64,000 bases of DNA from Diphasiastrum complanatum (GCA_029204225.1 CM055113.1:5001-69000); one strand, 5' to 3'; numbered from the stretch's first letter, positions 37,260 through 51,554 are shown. Translations and numbers: made by a program. Notes: generated from the letters alone by a model not told the origin.

Positions 37260-39889
37260 AAGGTTAAGAAATCATTTTTTTTAATGGTTGCTTCTTCACC
37301 AAGTTTTTGAAATATGCAACTCGTAAAGATGGAATGATAAATTCAACCGGCATTACCACTTCTTGGCCATAAACTAGCTAAAAGAGTGTCATCTTGGTGG
37401 ATCTACGCGGTGTGGTTCTGAAGGCCCAAATAGTTGAATAAAATTTTGTTTCCAAATTGTTTCTTCTAGCTTCAACTATTTTGGTTAGAATGCGGCATAT
37501 GATCTTGTTTGAGGATTCTGCTAACCCGTTACATCGAGGATAGTATGGTGTGCTTTTGTGATGCTTCACAAAATAGTGGGTTAGGAGGTTATGTACAACA
37601 TCATTGAGGAAATGAGTCCCTTTGCCACTCACTAACTCTATCGGACAGCCGAATCGGGTGATATTGTTTTCATATAAAAACTTGGCCGTAACTTTGGTAG
37701 TAGCTTGCTTTCTCGCTCTAGCTTCTACCCAATTCGTAGCATAGTCAGTGGCTACTAAGATGTATCTGGATTGAGTACCTTGTGCGGCTGGGCTAATCGG
37801 CCCTATAAAATCAATTTCTCATTTATGAAATGCTTCTCCTTCGGCTATTGAAGTTAGAGGCATAAAATAGGCACATTGAGGAGTGTTTATTCGTTGGCAG
37901 ACATCACAGGTTTAAATTTGTGCGTAAGTGCCTTTAAATAATGTCGACCACCAGTACCCAGCTAATAAAATTTTCTTAGCGATACTATCGAACGAGAAGT
38001 GCCCTCCTCTTTCACCTTCATGTGTTAGGAAAATTATTTGTTTGACCTCATCTTCATTAACACACCAGATTAAAAGGTAAGGCCTAGATTTCAATATCCG
38101 TTTACGCTCATCAACTTTGGACATAGTTGAGTCCAGTACTCTGGTTGATAGAAATGAGACTATTTCTTCAACCTGTCTAGGAGTAGCGTCAATTTGGAAT
38201 AGGTAGGCATCCGGTAGTTCGTCATTGATAGGCTCTGTGACTCTATCAGCCGATGCTATCTTGGATAAATGGTCAGCAGAAAAATGTTGCTTACCTTTCC
38301 TAACAATAATTTTGAAGTCAAATTCTAAAAGGATAAGTAACCATCTAGTTATACGACCAGTGTTGCACGGTTTATTCAACCGATATAACAATGCTTGGTG
38401 ATCAGTGTAAAACTTGAATTGATTTCCTAATAAATAATGAAGTGATTTTTGGATAGCATATATCATTGCTAAATCCTCTCTTTCGGTTGTAGAATAATTT
38501 ACTTCAGCAGGGACTAACTGTCGGTTGAGAAAACGAATCGAATAGTCTTTCCCAAATTCTCTTGGTTGTGCTAGGATGACTGCAATAGCATACTATCCGT
38601 ATGAACATGGAATTCTAATTAATTGTTTGGTCCTCGGAGAATGGGTGCAGTGACAAGTGTGTGCTTCAAATCCTCAACTGCTTGTATTCTTTCTTTTGTC
38701 CATTCTGGATCCGTAATGACTTCATAAATTTATCTAGCTTTTCCTACAAAATCAAGAATAAATATACGATAGTAATTACAATGGCCTACAAAGATATAAA
38801 TCTCTTTTACCGTGGCCGGTAGCGGCATGTCTTGAATAACTCTCACTTTAGCTAGATCCGTGGATATACCATCTATGGATATGATATTTTCTAGACATCA
38901 CCATGTGTTACCCAAATCTAACATTTCTCCGGATTCAACAAGATTCCATATTTCCTGCATTGGATTAAAACTTTTTCAATACAATCAAGATGATCAGAAG
39001 CTTAAGATTTAACACCGATATCATCCATATAGATTTCTAAAATCTTATGCAGTAGATCTTTAAACGCAAACTGCATTATTGTTTGAAATGTTGATGGAGC
39101 ATTATAGAGTCTGAATGGCATTACTTGATATGCATACGTACCAAAATTTGTGGCAAATAAAGTCTCTTGAATGTCTTTCGAATCTAATCGAATAAGAAAA
39201 TAACCACTAAAGCCATCCAAAAAATTCATTGCCTCGGCTCTTGCCATCTCTTCTAATATAGCATTGGTTAATGCTAAAGGAAAGTGACTTTATTCAGTTC
39301 TTTTAGGTCCACACATATCTGTAACTTACCATTCTTCTTGAGAACCACCACTATGGGGGATGACCATGTTGTATGCTCTATTTCTTTAATGAAACCTGCA
39401 GCCAGTAATCTTTGTATATCTTATTTGATTTTTTCTCTGTAAAGCGGACTACAATGGTGAGATTTTGCTTGACCTGGCTTTGCATCATCTTCTAACAATA
39501 TGGAGTGTACTTCTATGTCAGGTGGCATACCTTTCATCTCTTTATAGTTCTATGCAAAGACATCACGGTATTTTCGTAAGAGCTTTTCCAAGTTTCTACG
39601 TTGTCGTCTATCAAGATGGGCTCCTATATGCATGAATCTATCATCGGTTTCATCTAGATCTTTTAAATTTAGTGGAACAGTCTTAGCTGGCCCATCGAAT
39701 GAAGAGGATTCACTAGTTTGTTCATGTTTCAATTGAGGTAACGCAATGGGAACATCACCCAACGAATAATCTGAGAATTTCTTGGGTACGTCAAGCCTAG
39801 GAATTTCATTATGTACAAGAATCTTTTCGGCTACTGGGAGGTGGCCTTGAACATGAAGCAACGTAAGTTAAGTCTAAGCTCTGATACCA
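37260..39889 (-). mobile_element. Ty3/gypsy pol fragment, copy 1
   Basis: Reading on the minus strand from the primer-binding motif at 39878-39889: an N-terminal segment (39550-39861), reverse transcriptase with YMDD at about 39,020-39,031, RNase H (37912-38466) with DHQAL, then integrase with a CxxC zinc half-site and the GLAESSNK block (37378-37632), and a short C-terminus to about 37,260. Several stops and frameshifts split it. No gag or protease lies between the primer site and the reverse transcriptase, so this is an internally deleted element. The integrase active-site Asp before KGTHF is Gly (37624-37626). Confidence 0.85.
39878..39889 (-). other. Primer-binding-site motif (initiator tRNA-Met type)
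   Basis: The minus strand reads TGGTATCAGAGC, the standard primer site of many plant LTR retrotransposons. It is directly followed on the plus strand by TGTTGGGAGAG, the presumed LTR end. Confidence 0.8.
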
Positions 39890-40959
39890 TGTTGGGAGAG
39901 GGGGGGGGGGGAAGAATAAATGAAGAACACGAACGAGAAACGAACTCGAACAAGAAACGAACGAGAAGCGAACTCGAACAAAAAATGTTCATGCGCAGTG
40001 GAATGAATTATTTGACTCTCTCCCTAAGCATGACTATGCCTATCAGAATGAACAGAACTTTAGTGATAGAAATCATAGTCATTCTAGATTACATAGCCAA
40101 ACGTTTAATGGATGAAGTGCTAGATGAATAATTTGTCGCGAATTGCAAGAAAAATTATCTGTCGCGAATGATTCGCAAAGAGCTAGACTACGCTCGACTA
40201 ATAATTAGTCGTGAATGATTCGCGAAAGACAAGACTAAAAGTTAAACGTCTATTACCAGAAAGAGCAACTAGAAAGACCAGACAGAATGAAGAATAAGCA
40301 TAGCAATATTAACATAGATCTGAATGCAGAACAAAGAGCTATATCAGATTAAGTATATCATATATACATGTTAATAATGCGGTAGAACACAATACAATAG
40401 CGGACAAAATTGTGTGCCCTATGAAGCTTATTATATCTGTAATGAGGAATAAAAATAAACCTCTTCTCTTAGTCTCTTCTTATCTCTTCATCTCGATGCA
40501 TTATGAATACTCAGATGGTATCCAATATATATACATAATATTACAAGTGTGCAGATGTGAAAGTATAGAGTGGATGTGCTATCTATAAGAGATCGTGGGT
40601 GGCTGCAGTTGTTGTCCAATCTGTTAGCGCAGCTGCATAGGGTGCGACGTCAGTTAGTACTGAAGTGAACGTTGGTGATGATGCAAAAGTGCGTCACTCT
40701 TACGAATGGCCTTAGGATAAGATTTACAGGGTGCCTTAGCTTTTAAGGCACTTTTGGCATTCAGTAAGGTAGTGTCCCCTTTTTGCCTGTCAGCATAACT
40801 TGTGTAAGAACACAGTGTCGCAATTCATTTGTCTTTTTCTTTGTCTGTGCGAATTTGCGTGTAAATATGTAGACTATGTGACAACGCTAGTAAATATGCA
40901 GCATGAATGGAGGCAGACTAAAATTGGGATTTAGGAGAGTAGAAGGAGTAAATCCAACA
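39890..40959 (-). mobile_element. Candidate LTR next to the gypsy pol fragment
   Basis: Begins TGTTGG beside the primer site. The first matching inverted end, CCAACA, is at 40954-40959, giving about 1.07 kb. It includes a run of 12 or more G at its start. No second LTR copy was found, so the far boundary is a guess. Confidence 0.35.
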
Positions 40960-42153
40960 GCTCATCGAGAGGAGCAATCGATTGTTTCATTTTTTGGTGC
41001 ATCTACTTCTATTTCTCAGTTAATCTTGAGTAGAGGATAGGGAGTGGTTTATTCTATAAATTGGCAATCTTGAGATTATTAATAACCTTAGATTGAGGAG
41101 TCTAGTTATGCGGTTGGGCTATGAGATTCTCATCTAGAGTACTAATGATTTCATCTCGCGGATTGTCCCACTCATATATTTTATCATGCAAATGCTGATT
41201 GGTTAACCGACTAGGTTGTGTTACATATTTTAGAGTGGATTCATCTGTGAAAATGCAAAAATTATGCTTGGTCAAGGCCAAATCTATGTATATAGGATGA
41301 TTACACATGTGTGGAGCATGTTCCCACTGGTGTGAAATAAATGTACTTTTTGAGGCCAATCTATATAAAATTCTACAAAAGTTTTGCATAGATGCTATAT
41401 ATGCACTAGAAACTCTCAAAGGTTTCACTTGGAGGACAGATCCAAAGATGTTTTCTAGCAAATTGATGCTTCTAAACTTGACCCTATCACTCTTGAACAA
41501 ATCTAGAGTGATGGTACAATGGATTTCAACCTCTCACCTTGCATATCACTCCTAAATCTATGTTTTTTTGGCAATTTTCTCTCTCAACTTTGACATGACT
41601 CAAAAAATCAGAGAAAAACATTTGATGCACCTGAATCAAGCTTCAAATTAATTATTTGGATGATCTAATCCAAGAACAAATCATAGGAATAGAATTTCTA
41701 TAGAAAAAACTTGAATTTGCACAAAAAATCTCTAAATTTGTGTGTATGAGTCAAATTATGCATCAATTTGAATTTTATCAACCAAAACTGGATCTGTATG
41801 GCCCCACACGTGTGGAAAGTACACCTACAGCCCACAACAAGTTTTGGTACAAAAAAATTGAATCTAGCTATCAATTCAAACTCTCTACCTCAAAATTAGC
41901 TAATTTTCACAAACTTGTTAATTTGGGAGATTTAGCATCAAAATGAAGCATAAGGCTTCAAAAATGGTACTGTACATTCTAGCACGTGTGAAAAGTACCC
42001 CTGCAGCCCACAACAAATTTTTGTCCATAAATTTTGAGTATACCTATCCTATCCAACTCACTACATCAAAATTAGGTAGTTTCCAAAAACTTGCTAATTT
42101 GGGCTTAGTTTTGGATCAACCCCATCAAATCTTCATAAATCCTCTTGTACTTG
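40960..42153 (-). mobile_element. Decayed internal region of another LTR element
   Basis: Lies downstream, on the minus strand, of the primer site at 42154-42165. It holds one 132-codon minus frame (41102-41500) with no recognised domain and a diverged tandem repeat at 41.8-42.1 kb. Confidence 0.4.
41805..42115. repeat. Diverged tandem repeat, ~176 bp period
   Basis: ACGTGTGGAAAGTAC...CAGCCCACAACAA...CTCAAAATTAG at 41,808 recurs as ACGTGTGAAAAGTAC...CAGCCCACAACAA...ATCAAAATTAG at 41,984, two copies. Confidence 0.7.
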
Positions 42154-42165
42154 GCTCTGATACCA
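42154..42165 (-). other. Primer-binding-site motif
   Basis: The minus strand reads TGGTATCAGAGC. It directly abuts the LTR that starts TGTGGAA at 42166. Confidence 0.8.
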
Positions 42166-43844
42166 TGTGGAAATCTGCAAAATTGGACCAAGAATGGATC
42201 CTAAAATGATCCACAAGAGTGATTGGATGTTAGATACAATTGATCTATCAATCTACACAAGATTTAGATCAATCTAGATCAAATTTAGATGAGAAAATCT
42301 AACAAGAACAATCATAAATGAAAGGGAATTGTACTTGATGGTTTCACACGTGTTTAAACCTGTCAAAGCACTCCAGCCTGAAATTAACGTACAATATGAT
42401 AGGAACCCAAAACTATCAAAAAAAATCAAGACAAATGATGAAATTGACAAGAATTGCCTCCAACACCAAGATTGGTGCTGCTTAATGATTATGGCCAAAT
42501 GTGGCTCTCTCTATATATACAAAAAGTGGGAGCTCGTGGTACTGATCATCTCTCTAATCTCACATGTGTGAGGGTGCTTTGTCATGTGATGATTCATCAT
42601 GCAAAATTGACACTTGGACAAAACCTTCTATTTTGAGCACTTTTGGTCCATTTTTCTTCTATGTAGAGAACTAGGAAAAACTCTTCTAGAAGTGAAAATT
42701 TGACTTCCTCAGCTTATTCCACACGTGTGAGTAGACCTCTAGACATGGGATTTGACATCTAATCTCATGACGTGGCTTCATGCAATCTCTATATTGATGC
42801 CATGTGGCATATGACTAAAAAACATGATTTTGGCCTTTTTAGCCAATAGACTCTTGATTTAAACTATATGTACAAGCTATATGATTGTACTACTTGAGAG
42901 TTCTAGAAAAGATATTGAGATCCAAGTCACATTGTTCAACCCTAGTCAATTTGTTTGAGTGATTGTTAGGCTTGAAAAGTCATTGAGGTGTGTGTGTAAA
43001 ATGTGTAGAGAGAGATCCAATTTTCTAAGAGTTCCTTCCTTTGTAGAGGGCAAGATCTAGAAGCTCATTGTGTGTTGTTATTGTTCTCCTAGGTGATCAA
43101 ATCTTTCTAAGTGGAATTAGCTCTTTGAAGCACAATATCTTAGTAAGAAAGAAGAATCATAGCTTTTGATTTTGAGTTTCATTCCAACTCTTAAGAGGTA
43201 GAGTCATTGGTGGAATTCAATAGGGGTGAATGAATTCAATTTATTGAGCAAAAATTGACATAGAAGGTATGAAACTCAAATTAGTTCTATTCAACTTTCT
43301 TTGTAAGAGTGTGAGGGTTAAGTTGTGATTCCATTGGATGTCTAGAACAAGGAGGAGGCCATATTTGAGTATTCATGCATGGTTGGGATCTTTGTGAATC
43401 TCTAGATGTCTAATTTTTAAGCTTTGTGAAAAATTCTTGACATAGGTTTTTATCAAACTATTACAAATCCATTCCAAATCTCAAGAGTGAGATTCTTTGG
43501 GGATTCCAAAAGGGGTGATTGGATCTTAATTCTATGTGTTTGAATCAAATGTACATGTCAAGTTTGAGTGATCTAGAGTAGATCCTATGTTTTGTGAAAA
43601 TTGGTGGTATAGTTTGTTGTCAAATCAAATCAAATTCATTCTAAATCTCAAGAGTGAGATTATTTGGGTCAAGACAAAAGAAGTGATTAAGTTTGATTTT
43701 CATGTGTTTGAAACAAAACCCATCTTTTGTTCAAGAATCTCAAGTCTTGAGAGAACTAGTCAAGTGAAAAGGAAAATCTAGGTGTCAATCTTTTCATATC
43801 CATTTCAACTCTCAAAAGAAAGAGTCATTAACCAATGTTCCACA
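42166..43844 (-). mobile_element. LTR, ~1.68 kb, with 7-bp inverted ends
   Basis: Starts TGTGGAA at 42166 next to the primer site and ends TTCCACA at 43844, a perfect 7-base terminal inverted repeat. It carries repeated small hairpins at 43.18-43.83 kb. The partner LTR was not found in the window. Confidence 0.65.
43183..43830. repeat. Spaced hairpin repeats inside the LTR
   Basis: AATCTCAAGAGTGAGATT occurs at about 43,476 and 43,638, with relatives CAACTCTTAAGAGGTAGAGTC at 43,187 and CAACTCTCAAAAGAAAGAGTC at 43,807. Each is self-complementary and is followed by a similar sequence. The last three are about 165 bases apart. Confidence 0.7.
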
Positions 43845-44537
43845 GCCGCCCACGGCTGTTTGCAACCAGATTCGAATGGATAGGGCGCCTACCTTCAGCT
43901 CGTTACAAGTCGAAAAAACCTTCTGTAAAGAGAGAGATCTTCAGTTTTCTTTATGAAAACCCTAGCTGTAAGAAACAACAGCATTCTAGGCCATTTTTCC
44001 ACATTTCTTTCTGGTTTCTCTTGCAGCTCATCATCTGACTAAGGTCACTCTTCCTCTAGCTCAGTGATCAAATTTACAACTATTCGATTGGTGTCCAATT
44101 GTTCGCTAACAATCCGCTTTTCTGAGAAAGTCTTCAATAGCTCATAGAATCTGAAAATTCTGCAATTTTCTCATATTTCCACCTAATCTGCTCTATAAAT
44201 TTCTATGGCTCTCTGTCACTACTCTTTGCATAGCCATGCAAGCCCCGTTGCACCAAATGGCTGTCCACATAGTGAATAATGTAGCCAACATCGATGATTT
44301 TCCCAAAACCACCGAAACTACAAGTTTCTCCGTGAATTCTCCCCGAAATCCACCTACGACGATTGTTCTGATCTTCCCCGAAGCTCCGATCGAAGGAACT
44401 TTGTTGTCTCCTGCCATCCGGACTGCCGATACCCCGTATGGAGTCCTCTCTCCTGAGACTCTTTGAGTGCTATTTCTCTTGGTGAAAGACGCTATCCCAT
44501 AGCTCCATCGGATCGTGCATACTTGCTACACCCTGCC
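43845..44537 (-). mobile_element. Decayed internal region downstream of a copia-type LTR
   Basis: On the minus strand this follows the primer site at 44538-44549. A 74-codon minus frame (44193-44417) has no recognised domain. It ends abruptly at the neighbouring LTR. Confidence 0.35.
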
Positions 44538-44549
44538 GCTCTGATACCA
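44538..44549 (-). other. Primer-binding-site motif, minus orientation
   Basis: The minus strand reads TGGTATCAGAGC, 11 bases from TGTTAGGATAT at 44561. Confidence 0.75.
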
Positions 44550-44560
44550 AGTTGAAATTC

Positions 44561-45054
44561 TGTTAGGATATAGTGCAGTATGCAGATCACATCACATAAT
44601 CACCATAGCCACTCTCCTCACAAGCTCTCAAAGATGGCACAACAAAAGTTAATAGATTACAAAGAAACACTGTACATATAGAGTATTCACAAACTGCCTG
44701 AAAAGGCAGGTGTTTTAAAATTGGCCTACCACCTGTCAAACTAAGGTTGGGCCCAATATGGCCAAATTTGACCGACAAACTTCGGACATGCCCCCAAGTA
44801 TAGCAAGTACTGTAAATAACTCTGTACAGGCTAATTCTTCTTATGTGTGGCTACCCTGGCTAATCCAAGTAGCCATCTACGGAATAAGTGCCTGATCAAT
44901 ATATCCTAACGGGTCACATCCTAAACACAACCATATAGAGTAAACCAAATAAACTGTACACTAATTACATCATCACATTTAGAGCTTACATAAAAAGTAT
45001 ATCAGATTAACTCTGATTTCTAACTCTACCTTCATCTTCTCCCCCTAACCTACA
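44561..45054 (+). mobile_element. Copia-type LTR
   Basis: Begins TGTTAGGATATA and ends CCTACA just before the plus-strand primer site, about 494 bp. A near-perfect inverted end, TATATCCTAACG, lies at about 44,902-44,913, so a shorter 353-bp LTR in the opposite orientation is also possible. Confidence 0.55.
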
Positions 45055-45056
45055 GG

Positions 45057-45068
45057 TGGTATCAGAGC
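45057..45068 (+). other. Primer-binding-site motif, plus orientation
   Basis: TGGTATCAGAGC, two bases after the LTR end and about 50 bases before a copia gag frame. Confidence 0.85.
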
Positions 45069-45119
45069 ATCAACATTAAAACCGAGAGGTTATTCTATTT
45101 CAATCACTATCGATTCAAT

Positions 45120-46010
45120 ATGTGTCACACTGGTAACACTCGATCTTCATCATCATCCAATGAAGTCAGGATCATCAACAAATTCAACGGTTCAAACTTT
45201 TATATATGGAAGTTGAAAGTTAGGATGATGCTTATCAATAGAGATCTTTGGGATGTTGTGGACGGCCTGAAACCAGACAAGGTTGATTATGACCTAGCTA
45301 AGGCATGGAAGATCAAGGATCAGAAGGCCCTAGCATCAATCACACTGAATCTAGTTGATTTCCAGATATCCCCGCTACCACTTGCAAGTCCTCTAAGGAA
45401 GCATTAGATTTGTTGTCAAATCTTTATGAGACTCAAGATGTGACCACCCGGTTACACCTTAGAAAGAAGTTCTTTACTCTCAGAATGTCTGATTCAACAG
45501 CCATCACTGCCAACATCAACAGTTTTAAATCTTTGTTAGATCAGTTGTCAGCTATAGGATGTGCTATTCAAGATAATGATGTTGTAATGACCTTACTTTC
45601 TTCTTTGCCAAAGTCTTATGGGCACTTTGTTGTAATGATCTCCATTCAACCCGATCTGACCCTTCAAAAGGTCATCGATTATCTTCTTCAAGAAGAGATG
45701 CGGATAAAACCAGTGATCTATCTGTCAAAGATAAATCTCTGGTATTATACATAAAAAAGAAAGATAATTTCAAAGGCAAATATCCGATGCATAAACAACA
45801 ATAGCAGAATCCAACAGAGAGTAGTGGATCCAAAAAGCAACTCTTTTGCAGATACTATAAGTGGGTAAACCACGACATCAAAGGTTTTTGTATTCGAATC
45901 TAGACGAAGAAGCAACAACACCAACAGTCAAACTCTACTAATACAGTAGAATTTAAGGAGAAAATCTCTGATGATGTCAAACCATCAGAATTGTTAATGG
46001 TAGAAGAATG
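45120..46010 (+). pseudogene. Ty1/copia gag, frameshifted
   Basis: Two consecutive frames, 45120-45407 and 45410-45754, form a copia gag. The first has FNGSNFYIWKLKVRMML; the second has LHLRKKFFTLRM, LLSSLP.SYGHFV and the leucine-rich tail. A frame break separates them at about 45,404. A degenerate knuckle (FC..YK..NHDIKGFC) follows near 45,850-45,895, its second Cys replaced. Gag forms the retroelement particle in the cytoplasm. No intact pol follows. Confidence 0.8.
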
Positions 46011-46059
46011 GACTAAATAAAAAATGAATGGACTTCTGGCATATTTGCTGATAATACAG

Positions 46060-46950
46060 CTTTCACAAAGAGAAGTCGATTTGCTAATAGATGTTAGATC
46101 TTACACTAGATTCAAATTTGACATTTTGTTGTTTTGAATGGCCTAGTCTGAAATGCCATAGCATATCAGTCGATTCAGAAGTTGAAGTATGAAGAGCTTG
46201 ACTATTTGTAGAATACCAATGGCTTAACTTGTAAAGATAGCCAGATCTCCTATCGAAAGCTAAAACTTTTTTAGATTTCTCAAGAATAGTACAGCCCTCT
46301 GTATCAAATTCGACCATATGACCAGTGATTTTGCTGATTGAAAGCAGATTTTTGGTAAGATTTGGAACGTTAAGAAAATTGGACAAAAACTTTCAATCAC
46401 CTTTTTGGAATTTGATTCTGACTATTCATTCACCCTTGATAGTATGGCATGAGTTATCTCCTAGTTGTACAACTCTAGAATGGGTGAAGGACTTGTAGTC
46501 TTGGAACCAGTCACAGTGATGAGTCATGTGTTGTGTTGCTCCTGAGTCCAAGTACCAAGAATCAATATCTTGTTGTTCTCCAACTTTGGCATGAAGGTTG
46601 CTTCATCTTCCTCTTGAGGCTAGATTGAGTGATTGGTAGTAGCAGCATTTGCTTGTTGTTGGAACTACTTCTACTTTTCATCGTTGTATTTCAATGTTCT
46701 ACAGTCCTTGATAAGATGACTAGTCCTCTTAAAGTATTTACAAAATAGCTTCTGTCTTGGCCGGAATGATAAAGGTTCTGAAGTTGATGATGCACTTGAT
46801 ACATGCTGCAAGTTGCTCCTCTTGTCAAGATAGTCTGAATGGCTCTGATGCTGAAAATGAAGTTGGGCGAAGGTTGTCTAGGGTGTTTTGGACTACTGTG
46901 AGATTCTGGACATTTTTTACAAGGGATTTTTAATGGCAACTAACCTTCAC
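46060..46950 (-). pseudogene. Ty1/copia gag end and pre-integrase fragment
   Basis: The minus strand carries a degenerate knuckle (FCKYFKRTSHLIKDC, about 46,725-46,765). The pre-integrase region then follows: VPNLTKNLLSISKIT and WHFRLGHS (46084-46386). It points toward the plus-strand gag at 45.1-46.0 kb, so the two fragments converge near 46.05 kb. Stops interrupt it. Confidence 0.75.
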
Positions 46951-47431
46951 CTGATGGACTGTAGGTACTGCCAACATGGCAGAACGTACTGCCAACTCGG
47001 CAAAGGTTGGTTCAGACAGAGCATAAAGTTATTGTTTTTGGCTCTTTTCTGGACAGATTGCCAAAAAGAGAGGTTTTTTTTTTATTTTTATGTGTTTTTT
47101 GGATTTATGGAAGGTATTGGGTGCTTGGATCTGATACCTTCCACTTCACAATCTTTCCCCACAACACGTACAAGCAAAAATCATGAAAAAAAAAGAGAAT
47201 GCAAAATAACCCCTAAACCATGCTCTACTCTACTCCCCACTAACACTAACAACTACAAAATCTAATTTTTTGGTGAAAAGAAAGGGTGAGAGAAGAGGAG
47301 AGTGAGAGAAATGCTATGTAGCAAGACGAGAGTGTGGCACTCCCCGGCAATGGTGCCATTGTTGTGTCATAAATGTAGTATAGGAGTTCGACGCTAGAAG
47401 TGGCAACCTTGTCTCAACCTGCATAGCACAT
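46951..47431. other. Spacer between copia fragment and (GA)n
   Basis: No gene recognised. The plus frame at 46888-47265 is low in conservation. Confidence 0.4.
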
Positions 47432-49559
<2,128 letters not shown>

Positions 49560-49710
49560 TTTGGATAACTTGTTCTTTACAAGTAGCAGTGACAAACTCA
49601 TTGAAGTGAGAAAAAGTCACCAATTGCAAAGTTGGAGATGAAGGATCTTGGGGACCTACACTACTACCTGGGAATTGAGGTTTGGAGACAAAACAAGAAG
49701 CTTTGATGGG
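49560..49710 (+). pseudogene. Copia reverse-transcriptase remnant
   Basis: The plus strand shows DNLFFTSSSDKLIEV at about 49,566, matching the segment after the catalytic Asp pair in copia reverse transcriptase (second Asp replaced by Asn). After a frame shift it continues as KLEMKDLGDLHYYLGIEV (about 49,626-49,680). A stop follows. Confidence 0.75.
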
Positions 49711-49737
49711 GGTAAAGCAAAATTAAATTTGTCATTA

Positions 49738-50260
49738 AGGGAGAGCGTTAGAAGTCACTATTTGTCCTATTTGTCCTTTAATGGAAATTCCTCTGTTGAT
49801 GCTCTAAATGCAAAGTCGAGGTACTAGAAGGTACAACCTGACGGCTGTCAGGGGTCATCAGAGTTTATTTTCTCCCTAGGTGTAATCTTCTCTAGAGATA
49901 GTATGGCGAGTACAAAGCTTTTTCCAAGCTTTGATTGCGTGACTTCATGGGGTTAATGCCATATTTAATAAAGTTGGGGCAATGATTGGGAACCATTGGC
50001 CTTTGGATTTCTCTATCTCTACTAGTATAAATAAGCATCCTCTTTCTGCTAAAGAGGGGAGGAAGAGTCTGAAGAGGCTGGAGAGACTAGAGAGAGTGGC
50101 AATGCTTATGTACATACATTCTTTATAGAGATTTGTCTCCATTGATATCCTATTTTGCTTCCACTAGTATGTGTAATTTGTGTTTGTTCATAGAACATTA
50201 ATAACTTAATTCATTGTGAATGTTTTTGCTTCTAGTTCACCTTGAATTCTGATAGAGCCG
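49738..50260 (+). mobile_element. Candidate copia 3' polypurine tract and LTR
   Basis: AAGGGAGAG at 49,737-49,745 resembles a polypurine tract. CGTTAGAAG follows, like a mutated TGTTAGAAG LTR start. A TATAAATA-type box at about 50,026 and a downstream transcribed-like region fit an LTR. The right end is uncertain. Confidence 0.45.
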
Positions 50261-51338
50261 AGATGTGACGACAATCAAAGATGAATGAGAAGAGCTAAAG
50301 AAATAAGACAAAGAGAAAGCTTTTAGCTTGAAAAATATCTCCAAAGGAATTGATCCCAAGCAGAAAGAGTCTTGCATTGTCCGAGACAGACATGTAGCTC
50401 CCACTAGATTTTTCTAAACCTCCCCAAATCCCTCCCCAAAAAAGAAAATTTTAGATGATGATGACAATAGCTTGAATTCATCTACGTTAGCATCAAAGAA
50501 AATGTTGGATGTCTCTCTTGTATGCATACGAGTCACCCAACTCTAGGGTTTCTCTAAAAAGTCATCCCCGTTGACCAACAATCTGAAAAGTGTGATGGCC
50601 CAAAAATGAGAATCCCACATTTTCTTGAGCATTTATTGTCACAAAATTCTATAAACATGCACAAGGATTGCAAATCTTGAATAACTTGTTACAAAAGTTG
50701 AGTCTATTATGGGGAGTCAATGAAGACTAAGAAATCTGCAGACATATGCTCTAGATGTCTACTGGATTCTTTGCTTAGCATCTTGCTTATTCTTTATGCT
50801 TTGTCTTCTACCTGTCAGAATAGACTATGGGCTTCCTTGATGATTATCCTGCTTGTTTTAGGGCCCAAATCAGGCAGAATGGACTGATATCAATTATAGT
50901 ATGTCCTGCCTGTCAGAGGACATCCAGGGAGGTCACTCTTGAACTGAATGCATATGCATAAACAGCCCATCATGCAAGCCAATGCGTTCAACCAAGACAT
51001 CAGCTTGTAGTTTCGTTGAACAAACAATGAAATCCTATTCTAAAGCTGCAAAATGAGCCGATCCTAAAAACTAAAACCAATCTAACATACATTCTACCTA
51101 AATACAAGAATCAAGAAACTAAACTTGCTAAACAACATTTTTGAGAGTCCAACAATCAAGAAACACTCATCTCTTGATTCTTGGATTTTCCAAGAACATC
51201 AAGAAGTGAAATGTAAATGGATATGCAAGATCTACACCACAATTTCAGCCTATTTAGTTTACTTGAACACTGATTCCTACAATGATCCACAAAAGCAATA
51301 AAACTAATCCACTCTAGTTCCACAAACAAGAAATAAAA

Positions 51339-51554
51339 CTAACCACCACTAAATCCACAACCACACACAAAGAGATGGAAGGGCAAGATCATTAATGCAT
51401 CACTCAAGAAAACAAGAATGATAAAGGAGCTCAAGGATGCACCAAACTCATGGAGGCTATTCTCTTTAGAATATGGAGTAGATGCATTCACAAAAAGCTC
51501 TCTTCTACAAAGGGGAAGTCTCTTAACTAAGCAAGAGAGATCCTTAAATGACAT
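51339..51554 (-). other. Unassigned 71-codon frame, copy 1
   Basis: Hydrophobic C-terminal half with no recognised family. It is present unchanged at 59756-59971, but so is the whole block, so that is not evidence for coding. Confidence 0.2.
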
